A DNA stretch of 5,585 nt from an uncultured Porphyromonas sp. (GTDB taxonomy: Bacteria; Bacteroidota; Bacteroidia; Bacteroidales; Porphyromonadaceae), in NCBI RefSeq assembly GCF_934359325.1, contig NZ_CAKRLH010000104.1, forward strand, positions 1-5,585. The letters are read 5' to 3'. The notes beneath the pieces were generated by a model that was given only the letters and a program-made list of their open reading frames with translations, had not been told where the DNA came from and did no database searches. A program made the position numbers and the translations under genes. Shown here piece by piece: positions 1 through 5,585 of the stretch (the stretch's first letter is position 1; each line of letters opens with the position of its first letter).

Positions 1-1055
1 CGACCCACGTAGGTGAGGAAGAAGTGGAGATTGCCATCCTCCATCGGGTAGTACTCCACGCCGGCGAAGTAGCCGAGGGCGGTGCGCTGCTTCGTGCCGT
101 CAAACCACTTGTCCGTACCGCCGGCAGAGGCGGTCTCGTACATACCCTTGCCGAAGATATTCCAGCTGTCGGAGATGTGGTAATTGAGCTTCAGGACGAA
201 GGAGTTGTACTCCACATTCTCCAGATCCTTGATGATCATCTTGCGATTGAGTCCCTCATTGGAGTACATCCAGTCGAAGTGACCGTCCACGGGACCGAAG
301 TCGAAGTGGTTACCGAGGGCGACGTACATCATATTGTGCTCCTTGGACTGGCTCATGTAGGAGTAGGACCAGCGGGTGGTCCAGAAGTTTGGCACGATGG
401 TACCATTCCAATTGAACGTGTAAACCAGAGGCACCTTCGTCTCCTCCACCTTATCGTACATGCCGGGGTAGGTGCTCTCGTAGCTGCCGTTGCGGGCATC
501 GAGTACCTGGAACTGCAGCTGCTGTCCCGGGGTGAAGTCGTAGGCAAAGTTGGCTCCCGTGAGGAAGTTGCTCATGTACTCGATCATGTCGGAGTACTCG
601 TAGATCTCAATAGGATTGAGGTCAAACTCGATACCACCGTAGGCGGCACACTGCTTACCGAGGAACATGGAGAACTTCTCCGTGGGTCGTACTCCGATAC
701 CGGCGATGTCGATCGAGGTGGGGAGGTTGTCGATGTTGCCGGAGCTGCCATTGGGGCGATTGATACGCTGCCTCCAGCGGTAGGAGAGCCAGGGAGTGAT
801 GTTTCCCTTAGCCTCTATGCGGAGCTGACGGGCGTAGAAATTAAGGCTATTGAAATTCTCCGAGTCCCAAGCGGCATCGAGAGAGGTATTCATATTGAGG
901 AAAAGATTGAACTTATCCTGCTTGGCCTTCACGATACCCACCTGCTCAGCGAGAGAGGGCTCCGTGGTGTAGTGCTCCTGCTGTGCGGCGGCTGTGGCAC
1001 CGAAAGCGGTGACGATCAGCCCGCAAGCGAGTAGTCTGAGTGTATTCTTAGACAT
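1..1055 (-). CDS. Outer-membrane porin-like beta-barrel protein, 3' end off the window
   Basis: Read from the ATG at 1055, this frame stays open to the left edge, giving 351 codons without a stop, so the C-terminus is missing. Residues 1-24 form a Sec signal peptide (basic SKNTLR, then a hydrophobic stretch) ending in ATAAA before QQ, a good signal peptidase I site. The mature part has alternating polar/aromatic beta strands rich in Tyr, Trp, Phe and Asn (for example around residues 72-97 and 209-235) separated by charged turns, as in outer-membrane barrels. The layout, including the FSMFLGKQ strand near 128-135 and a GGIEFDLNP loop after it, resembles the OprO/OprP-type porins of Bacteroidetes; that family call is from memory and moderate. 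Its start is 12 bases after the asparaginase stop, so it is probably cotranscribed and may let asparagine, aspartate or dicarboxylates cross the outer membrane (inference). The substrate cannot be read from the sequence. The long plus-strand frame opposite it is a shadow. Confidence 0.8.
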   Translation of the reverse strand, partial: MSKNTLRLLACGLIVTAFGATAAAQQEHYTTEPSLAEQVGIVKAKQDKFNLFLNMNTSLDAAWDSENFNSLNFYARQLRIEAKGNITPWLSYRWRQRINRPNGSSGNIDNLPTSIDIAGIGVRPTEKFSMFLGKQCAAYGGIEFDLNPIEIYEYSDMIEYMSNFLTGANFAYDFTPGQQLQFQVLDARNGSYESTYPGMYDKVEETKVPLVYTFNWNGTIVPNFWTTRWSYSYMSQSKEHNMMYVALGNHFDFGPVDGHFDWMYSNEGLNRKMIIKDLENVEYNSFVLKLNYHISDSWNIFGKGMYETASAGGTDKWFDGTKQRTALGYFAGVEYYPMEDGNLHFFLTYVG

Positions 1056-1067
1056 AGGCGGGGGAGA

Positions 1068-2126
1068 TTACATAAAGAGGTTGAAGTACTTCTGGATCTG
1101 CTGCCAGTCGGTCGTGGTCGTCAGGGAGAGCATCAGGAGGATGCGGGCCTTCTGGGGACTGAGAGACTGAGAGGCGATGAACTCGTACTTATTGTCGTCT
1201 ACCTCAGCGTCGAGAGTGGTATTACCGGTCGGGACGCGGGAGGAGCGGACTACGAGGATCCCCTGCTCACGAGCCTTCTCCAGGACGGGGAAGACATTCT
1301 TGTGGATGTTGCCGTTGCCGAGACCGGCGTGGATCACACCCTTGTAACCACCATTGAGGATCGGGTCGAGCATATCAGCCTCGATATTGGAGTAGGCATA
1401 GACGATGCCCACCTTGGGGAGCTTCGTCAGGTTGCTCACGTCGAAGACGATGCGCTGTGCGGTCAGGCCGTAGCTCATATTGTAGTACACCTTGCCGCCG
1501 AAGACGTAGCCGATGGGGCCGCCGGTGGATGCCTGGAAGGTCTCTACGGAGGTGGTATTGGTCTTGGAGACGATCTGACCGGGGATCAAGATACCATTCA
1601 TAGCGACCATAACGCCCTTGTCGGCAGAGGCCTTGTCGGCTGCAGCGACGACGGCGTTGTAGAGATTGAGCGGGCCATCAGCACTCATAGCGGTAGAGGA
1701 GCGCATAGCACCTACGAGGACGACGGGGCGCTTACTCTTCACCGTCAGGCTGAGCCAGAAGGCTGTCTCCTCCATGGTGTCAGTTCCGTGAGTGATGACG
1801 ACAGCGTCAGCCTCGTTATTCTCAAAGATCTCATTGATCCTCTTGGAGAGGGTCAGCCATACATCGTCGGTCATATCCTGTGAGCCGATATTGACGATCT
1901 GCTCACCGGTTACCTCGGCGACCTCATTGACCTCAGGCACCGCATCGAGGAGTGTGCCGATGGCTACCTGACCGGCGGTGTAGTTGCTGCCGGTGGTGGA
2001 GGTACCTGCACCGGCGATCGTGCCACCGGTGGCGAGGATGTGGACATGAGGCTTCTGCGCCATCGCTGCCATGCAGAGGGTCATCATCAGTGCGAGGAGA
2101 CCCAGACGAGATGTTAGTTGTTTCAT
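1068..2126 (-). CDS. ansB: Type II (periplasmic) L-asparaginase
   Basis: Protein of 352 residues that hydrolyses L-asparagine to L-aspartate and ammonia. Residues 1-23 are a signal peptide (MKQLTSR, then a hydrophobic core ending AMA before Q24), which places the enzyme in the periplasm. All active-site motifs of the E. coli AnsB family are visible: TGGTIAG with nucleophile Thr36, Tyr49 in the flexible lid, Ser82 in NIGSQD, Thr115-Asp116 in HGTDTMEET, and Lys188 in SKTNTT. The late motifs GNGN, SSRVPTG and DAEVDD and the ending QQIQKYFN also match the family. Length is normal. The frame stays open upstream to 2462, but that 112-residue extension overlaps the transporter gene and has no signal peptide, so the ATG at 2126 is the start. 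It lies 26 bases after the transporter stop and 12 before the porin, in an apparent operon. No strong Shine-Dalgarno is seen, as is common in Bacteroidetes. Glutaminase side activity is possible but cannot be judged. Confidence 0.96.
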   Translation of the reverse strand: MKQLTSRLGLLALMMTLCMAAMAQKPHVHILATGGTIAGAGTSTTGSNYTAGQVAIGTLLDAVPEVNEVAEVTGEQIVNIGSQDMTDDVWLTLSKRINEIFENNEADAVVITHGTDTMEETAFWLSLTVKSKRPVVLVGAMRSSTAMSADGPLNLYNAVVAAADKASADKGVMVAMNGILIPGQIVSKTNTTSVETFQASTGGPIGYVFGGKVYYNMSYGLTAQRIVFDVSNLTKLPKVGIVYAYSNIEADMLDPILNGGYKGVIHAGLGNGNIHKNVFPVLEKAREQGILVVRSSRVPTGNTTLDAEVDDNKYEFIASQSLSPQKARILLMLSLTTTTDWQQIQKYFNLFM

Positions 2127-2152
2127 AACTTTGAGTTTGTGTAAAGGGGTTA

Positions 2153-3472
2153 TTAATAGATCTGTATGAGTAGCAAGCCTACGGCGATGGCAACACTTGT
2201 CGCCACCAGCCCGGGTATCATAAAGGAGTGATTCAGTAGGTACTTTCCGATCTTCGTCGTCCCCGTGCTGTCGAAGTTGATCGCTGCCACCACGGTCGGG
2301 TAATTGGGGAGGAAGAAGTAGCCATTCACAGCGGGGAAGAGCGCTATCAGCAGCATCGGTGAGATGCCGAGGGCGATGCCCAGCGGAGCTACGGCGCGGA
2401 TCGTCGCCGCCTGGCTGAAGAGCAGGATGCTCATAAAGAAGAGGGCGAGCCCAAAGAGCCACGGCATCCTCGTCACTACGTCCTGCAGGCTGGTGGTGAT
2501 CGCGTCGATATTACCATTGATAAAGGTATCTCCCATCCAGGCGATACCGAAGATGGCGATCACCGCCTGCATCCCGGCATTGAAGACAGACCCTTTCGTT
2601 GCCTTGATCCCGTCGGTCTTGGTGGCGAGGAGGATGATAGCTGCGGTGCTGAGCATAATCATCTCGATAGCCTCCGGCATGCCGAGCTTCACCGTCGTGC
2701 CATCGATGACGAAGTCCGGTCTCAGGGTGGGAATGGAGCCCAGGAGGACAATCGCAACCACAGCCACAAGGAAGAGGATCACGCTGAGGCGAGCCTTGAA
2801 GGGGGTCTTCGCATTGGGATCCATCTGGGAGAGGCGGGACGGCTCGATCAGTCCCTCGCTCATACGGCGGAGGTACTCGGGGTCCTCCTCCAGCTCCTTG
2901 CCCTTATGGAGACAGGTCAGCGCCCCCACAAAGACACCGACCAACGTCGCCGGGATACTCACCTTGAGGATGTCGATCAGGCTGATACCCGCCGGAGCGA
3001 GGAGGGCAAGGAGCGCCACCGTCGCCGCCGATATGGGGCTGGCGGTGATTGCCTGCTGGGAGGCGATGACGGAGATGGAGAGCGGTCGCTCCGGTCGGAT
3101 CTTCGTCTCCCGCGCCACCTCGGAGATCACCGGTAGGAGGGAGTAGACGCCATGGCCGGTACCGGCGAGGAAGGTGAATAAGTAGCAGACGAAGGGGCTG
3201 TAAATCGTGATCTTGTCCGGATGACGGCGGAGAAACTTCTCTGCCACCTTGACGAGGAAGTCCAGACCTCCTGCTGCCTGCATACAGGAGACTGCAGAGA
3301 TCACTGCGGCGATCATAAGCATTACATCGATAGGCGGCGAGGTGGGCATCAGACCAAATCCGAAGACCAGTATCGCCAGTCCTACACCTCCTGTCACACC
3401 GAGACCGATACCACCGAGACGGGCACCGACGACGATGGCTACCAGGATGAAAAACAGCTGGATAAGTAACAT
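2153..3472 (-). CDS. dcuB: Anaerobic C4-dicarboxylate/aspartate transporter, Dcu family
   Basis: Inner-membrane carrier of 439 residues, the usual Dcu length (about 430-450). Dcu proteins exchange fumarate, malate or aspartate for succinate, mainly during anaerobic fumarate respiration. The sequence is a run of hydrophobic helices with family motifs in order: GARLGGIGLG (16-25), PPIDVML (46-52), MQAAGGLD (64-71), LAGTGHGVYSLLPVI (102-116), IRPERP (125-130), ITASPISAA (142-150), GDTFINGNIDAI (314-325), SQAAT (353-357), FLPNYPT (387-393) and TGTTKIGKYLLNHSF (403-417). A charged loop at about 188-228 divides the protein. It mixes DcuB-like features (PPIDVML, GTGH, IRPERP) with DcuA-like ones (AGGLD, ITASPISAA, SQAAT), so the A or B letter is uncertain although the family is not. 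The ATG at 3472 gives the expected N-terminus (MLLIQLFFIL). It is the first gene of the operon with asparaginase and porin, with a promoter about 50 bases upstream. Uptake of aspartate made by the neighbouring asparaginase is a natural role (inference). Confidence 0.94.
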   Translation of the reverse strand: MLLIQLFFILVAIVVGARLGGIGLGVTGGVGLAILVFGFGLMPTSPPIDVMLMIAAVISAVSCMQAAGGLDFLVKVAEKFLRRHPDKITIYSPFVCYLFTFLAGTGHGVYSLLPVISEVARETKIRPERPLSISVIASQQAITASPISAATVALLALLAPAGISLIDILKVSIPATLVGVFVGALTCLHKGKELEEDPEYLRRMSEGLIEPSRLSQMDPNAKTPFKARLSVILFLVAVVAIVLLGSIPTLRPDFVIDGTTVKLGMPEAIEMIMLSTAAIILLATKTDGIKATKGSVFNAGMQAVIAIFGIAWMGDTFINGNIDAITTSLQDVVTRMPWLFGLALFFMSILLFSQAATIRAVAPLGIALGISPMLLIALFPAVNGYFFLPNYPTVVAAINFDSTGTTKIGKYLLNHSFMIPGLVATSVAIAVGLLLIQIY

Positions 3473-3525
3473 GTCGTGTCGTTCTATGGGTTTGCCGGCG
3501 CACTATCTCGTCAGCTTTATTGTCA

Positions 3526-3556
3526 CAAATGTACCCAATGTCTCAAGAAATGCAAA
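3526..3556 (-). promoter_or_regulatory. Bacteroidetes-type promoter of the dcu-ansB-porin operon
   Basis: On the minus strand there is TTTG (3556-3553), a 19-base spacer, and TACATTTG (3533-3526). This matches the Bacteroidetes housekeeping sigma consensus of TTTG at -33 and TAnnTTTG at -7 with a 19-21 base spacer. Transcription would start near 3518-3522, leaving a leader of about 50 bases before the ATG at 3472. No Shine-Dalgarno is evident in that leader. No clear FNR or CRP half-sites were recognised. Confidence 0.75.
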
Positions 3557-3622
3557 TTATGGGCCACTTCGGTAGGCGACTTCTTCCCATTCCCTCCCGC
3601 GAAGAGTCCTGCTTCCACACCC

Positions 3623-3690
3623 CTGGAGTTCCACCCCCTTGGGACTGGAGTCCCATCCCCTCGGGACTGGAGTCTCTCCCACAAGAGACT
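3623..3690. repeat. Three imperfect 22-bp tandem repeats with nested hairpins
   Basis: The core CTGGAGT recurs at 3623, 3645 and 3667, exactly 22 bases apart. Each unit continues with a C-rich part (CCACCCCC, CCCATCCCC, CTCTCCC) and the first two end in GGGA, the third in GAGA; a degenerate fourth unit may begin at 3689. The units create inverted repeats: GGGAC-TGGA-GTCCC at 3641-3654, and AGTCTCT/AGAGACT (3671-3677 with 3684-3690) with a six-base loop. The block lies between two divergent promoters. It could be a regulator-binding array, a dispersed intergenic repeat, or a remnant; the sequence alone does not decide. Confidence 0.7.
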
Positions 3691-3725
3691 GCCCTGCGGG
3701 GAGACGGCGTAATCATAATAATTCG

Positions 3726-3733
3726 TAAGTTTG
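3726..3733 (+). promoter_or_regulatory. Probable -7 element of the rel promoter
   Basis: TAAGTTTG is a full match to the Bacteroidetes TAnnTTTG -7 element. It sits in an AT-rich patch (3710-3735) that contrasts with the GC-rich surroundings. Transcription would begin near 3737-3742, giving a leader of only about 30 bases before the ATG at 3770. No TTTG is present at the expected -33 position (about 3702-3706, where the sequence is GC-rich), so the promoter is weaker in consensus terms than the opposing dcu promoter or may need an activator. Confidence 0.55.
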
Positions 3734-3743
3734 TAGGGAGCGT

Positions 3744-3773
3744 ATGGAGGACCTCCTCCCCCTTTATCTATGA
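3744..3773 (+). CDS. Possible nine-residue leader peptide overlapping the rel start
   Basis: ATG at 3744 opens a nine-codon frame (MEDLLPLYL) whose TGA at 3771-3773 overlaps the rel start as ATGA. This is the classic geometry of translational coupling. The frame would begin only a few bases after the predicted transcription start, so it would be nearly leaderless. It is too short for any statistical support and could be chance; it is listed as a tentative regulatory ORF. Confidence 0.25.
   Translation: MEDLLPLYL
3746..3759 (+). promoter_or_regulatory. GGAGG/CCTCC hairpin in the rel leader
   Basis: GGAGG at 3746-3750 can pair with CCTCC at 3755-3759 across the four-base loop ACCT. GGAGG is a perfect Shine-Dalgarno core but lies 19 bases from the rel ATG, too far for normal use, and the same hairpin would hide it. 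It may tune initiation of rel or of the short leader frame, or be incidental. Confidence 0.35.
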
Positions 3774-5585
3774 GTATCGAAGAGAGTAATCCTATAGACT
3801 ACGAGATGGTGGTGCAGGCCGCCTTCGACAAGCTGCTGAGCGACTACCTCAGCTCCAATCATCGTAAGCATACGGAGCCGATCCAGAAGGCCTTTCGTCT
3901 GGCACGTGACGCCCACAAGGGGGTGAAGCGTCGGAGCGGGGAGCCCTACATCCTCCACCCGATCGCCGTCGCCTCCATCGCCTGCTCGGAGATGGGTCTC
4001 GGAAGCACCTCGATCACGGCGGCGCTGCTCCATGATGTGGTGGAGGACACGGAGTACACCGTGGAGGATATCCGGGATATGTTTGGCGACTCGATCGCTC
4101 GGATCGTGGACGGTCTGACGAAGCTCTCCGGAGAGATCCTCGTCGAGGTGATGACGGAGACCAATAACACCTCCGGTCAGCTGGAGAATATCCGTCGGCT
4201 CCTGGTGACGTCGACGCAGGACATCCGCATCCTCCTCGTCAAGATCGCTGATCGACTGCACAACATGCGCACTCTCGACAGCATGCCGGAGACGAAGCAG
4301 TCCAAGATCGCCGCAGAGACTCGACTATTCTACGCCCCACTGGCGGAGCGGCTCGGTATGTATGCGATCATGGAGGAGCTTCAGGATCTCTCGCTTCGGT
4401 ACATTCACCCGGAGGAGTACCGCGAGGTGCACGATAAGATCTCACAGACCTATACGAGGCGGGAGGGGCTCTTCGACAAGTTTTACGAGATCATCAAGCC
4501 GGACCTCGATGCAACGGGGCTTACTTACGAGATACAGCACCGGATCAAGAGTACCTACTCGATCTGGAATAAAATGCAGGCAAAAGGTCTGCCGCTGGAG
4601 GAGATCTATGACGTCTTTGCGATACGTATCGTCTTTGAGCCGGAGACGGATCGCACGGAGTATGCCGACTGCTTCAGAATCTACCATGTACTCACATCCC
4701 ACTTTGCTCTCAAGGATGACCGTACGCGTGACTGGCTGACTCACCCGAAGCCCAATGGCTACCGGGCGCTCCACATCACCGTGATGGGTCCGACGGGAGA
4801 GTGGGTCGAGGTGCAGATACGCTCCCGTCAGATGCATGAGATGGCGGAGCGGGGACTGGCGGCTCACTGGCGCTACAAGACCCACACCGCCGAGGAGGTG
4901 GATCCCGTGGAGGAGCAGATCCTGAGCAACGTCCACACGCTCCTTAATAATCCCGGCCCCAGTGCATCAGACGACTACGAGACGATGATGTACAAGTTTG
5001 CCAATCAGGACATGCTCATCTTCACCCGCAAGGGGGATCGGATACGCTGTCCTCAGGACTTCACTGTGCTCGACTTTGCCTACCAGCTCGATCCGGAGCT
5101 GGGACGGCGCTGCATCGGTGCGAAAGTGAATCATGAGATGGTCGGCATCTCGGCCAAGCTGCAGAATGGTGACCAGGTGGAGATCCTCACGACGGAAAAT
5201 ACGGAGCCCAAGGAGTCGTGGCTCCAGTACGCCACCAGCCCGACGACGAAGCGGTACATCACAGACTTCCTTCACCGGCAAGAGGCGGATCAGATCGAGG
5301 CGGGGCGTAAGGCCTTTGTCCGCTTTGCTGAGGGGCGGGGCTACGATCCGGAGCACGTACTGCCGGAGGATGAGCAGGCACCGGTACTCTCCTATCCCTC
5401 TCGAGATCAATTCTTCCTCGCAGTCAATCGTTACGAAGTGCGTATGGATCACGCACTGATGAAGCACCTGATCAAGGCGCGCAAGGAGGCGCGGACGAGG
5501 ACCCAGGAGCCTACGGTGCAGCAGCGGGAGGACTCCGATGAGACCAAGGTGCCGACGGTAGACCCGGGGCGGATGAAGGAGATCT
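3770..5585 (+). CDS. relA: Long RelA/SpoT-type (p)ppGpp synthetase/hydrolase, 3' end off the window
   Basis: Stringent-response enzyme that makes and breaks down (p)ppGpp; 605 codons are visible and family proteins are about 730-760 residues, so the C-terminal zinc-finger/RIS and ACT regions are missing. The HD hydrolase domain (about 30-180) keeps its metal ligands: His63 in ILHPIAVA, His88-Asp89 and Glu92-Asp93 in LLHDVVEDTEYT, and Asp161 in KIADRLHNMRTL, so hydrolysis is expected. The synthetase domain (about 240-370) has RIKSTYSIWNKM (258-269), catalytic Asp281 in YDVFAIRIV, PKPNGYRALH (326-335) with Tyr331, and Glu347 in VEVQIRS. RTRD (318-321) matches the basic RxKD signature of bifunctional enzymes rather than the acidic ExDD of RelA-only enzymes. 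A TGS domain (about 414-475) follows. Oddities are His257 where GRPK has Gly, Asp441 where TGS has a conserved His, and about six extra residues near 290-298. The ATG at 3770 gives the expected N-terminus. It is a bifunctional Rel or a SpoT-like paralogue; the gene letter is nominal. Confidence 0.95.
   Translation, partial: MSIEESNPIDYEMVVQAAFDKLLSDYLSSNHRKHTEPIQKAFRLARDAHKGVKRRSGEPYILHPIAVASIACSEMGLGSTSITAALLHDVVEDTEYTVEDIRDMFGDSIARIVDGLTKLSGEILVEVMTETNNTSGQLENIRRLLVTSTQDIRILLVKIADRLHNMRTLDSMPETKQSKIAAETRLFYAPLAERLGMYAIMEELQDLSLRYIHPEEYREVHDKISQTYTRREGLFDKFYEIIKPDLDATGLTYEIQHRIKSTYSIWNKMQAKGLPLEEIYDVFAIRIVFEPETDRTEYADCFRIYHVLTSHFALKDDRTRDWLTHPKPNGYRALHITVMGPTGEWVEVQIRSRQMHEMAERGLAAHWRYKTHTAEEVDPVEEQILSNVHTLLNNPGPSASDDYETMMYKFANQDMLIFTRKGDRIRCPQDFTVLDFAYQLDPELGRRCIGAKVNHEMVGISAKLQNGDQVEILTTENTEPKESWLQYATSPTTKRYITDFLHRQEADQIEAGRKAFVRFAEGRGYDPEHVLPEDEQAPVLSYPSRDQFFLAVNRYEVRMDHALMKHLIKARKEARTRTQEPTVQQREDSDETKVPTVDPGRMKEI

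Larger units (their letters stand above)
3473..3769. other. Divergent intergenic region between the dcu operon and rel
   Basis: These 297 bases separate two divergently read transcription units. From left to right they hold the untranslated leader of the dcu operon (about 3473-3520), its promoter (3526-3556), a stretch with nothing recognisable (3557-3622), a 22-bp tandem repeat block with hairpins (3623-3690), a further GC-rich patch (3691-3710), and the rel -7 element and leader (3726-3769). Short open frames crossing this region have no family resemblance, and some run through the rel start, so none is called as a gene apart from the tentative leader ORF. Confidence 0.8.

Noticed and set aside
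24..1034. 336-codon open frame on the plus strand opposite the porin gene
   Set aside because: It is antisense to a frame with a signal peptide and barrel-like composition that continues off the edge. Its translation is low-complexity (rich in Val, Leu, Gly, Glu, His) with no recognisable domain, typical of a GC-rich shadow frame.
1023..1055. LLAC near the porin N-terminus as a lipoprotein signal
   Set aside because: Leu8-Leu9-Ala10-Cys11 fits a lipobox on paper, but the hydrophobic region before it is too short and continues well past the Cys to a good ATAAA-Q signal peptidase I site.
2127..2462. 112-residue N-terminal extension of the asparaginase frame
   Set aside because: It overlaps the transporter gene in another frame, shows no family similarity, and would bury the clear signal peptide that begins at 2126.
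2364..3146. 260-codon plus-strand frame opposite the transporter
   Set aside because: It is rich in Arg, Ser, Ala and Ile from reading the transporter codons backward, has no domain or promoter, and the minus-strand frame is a clear Dcu protein.
3621..3660. Possible G-quadruplex on the minus strand
   Set aside because: Four G-runs exist (4, 3, 5 and 4 Gs), but the second and third loops are about 13 and 10 bases, longer than the usual limit, and the runs are explained by the 22-bp repeats.
3520..3789. 89-codon plus-strand frame across the intergenic region into rel
   Set aside because: It runs through both promoters, the repeat block and the rel start in another frame and has no protein-like features.
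3764..4261. Minus-strand frame of 165 codons opposite the start of rel
   Set aside because: It is antisense to the conserved HD domain of Rel and has no recognisable family; treated as a shadow.

Overview
The window looks like chromosomal DNA from an anaerobic Bacteroidales bacterium, most likely Porphyromonas or a close relative. This is inferred from the protein families, a promoter matching the Bacteroidetes consensus (TTTG, 19 bp, TAnnTTTG), the scarcity of Shine-Dalgarno sites, and a fairly GC-rich codon choice. The genus is not proven by anything in the window.

Left part (1-3472, minus strand): three genes lie head to tail in a tight cluster, read right to left. They are a Dcu-family C4-dicarboxylate/aspartate transporter (3472-2153), a secreted type II L-asparaginase (2126-1068) and an outer-membrane porin-like beta-barrel protein whose C-terminus runs off the left edge (1055-1). 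The gaps are only 26 and 12 bases, so this is almost certainly one operon. Read together they suggest an amino-acid scavenging route: the porin would admit small solutes to the periplasm, asparaginase would convert asparagine to aspartate and ammonia, and the Dcu carrier would import aspartate, probably in exchange for succinate from fumarate respiration.

Middle (3473-3769): a divergent intergenic region of 297 bases. It holds a well-formed Bacteroidetes-type promoter firing left into the dcu operon, a good -7 element firing right into the rel gene, and between them three imperfect 22-bp tandem repeats with nested hairpins. A nine-codon leader ORF overlaps the rel start codon.

Right part (3770-5585, plus strand): the first 605 codons of a long RelA/SpoT-homologue (p)ppGpp enzyme, truncated by the window edge before its C-terminal regulatory domains. 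Its hydrolase residues are all present and its main synthetase residues are present. Two normally conserved positions are altered: the glycine of the GRPK motif is His, and the TGS-domain histidine equivalent to E. coli RelA H432 is Asp.

No RNA genes, insertion sequences, CRISPR arrays or phage genes were seen. The most interesting parts are the compact repeat/leader region upstream of rel and the two unusual residues in the Rel protein.
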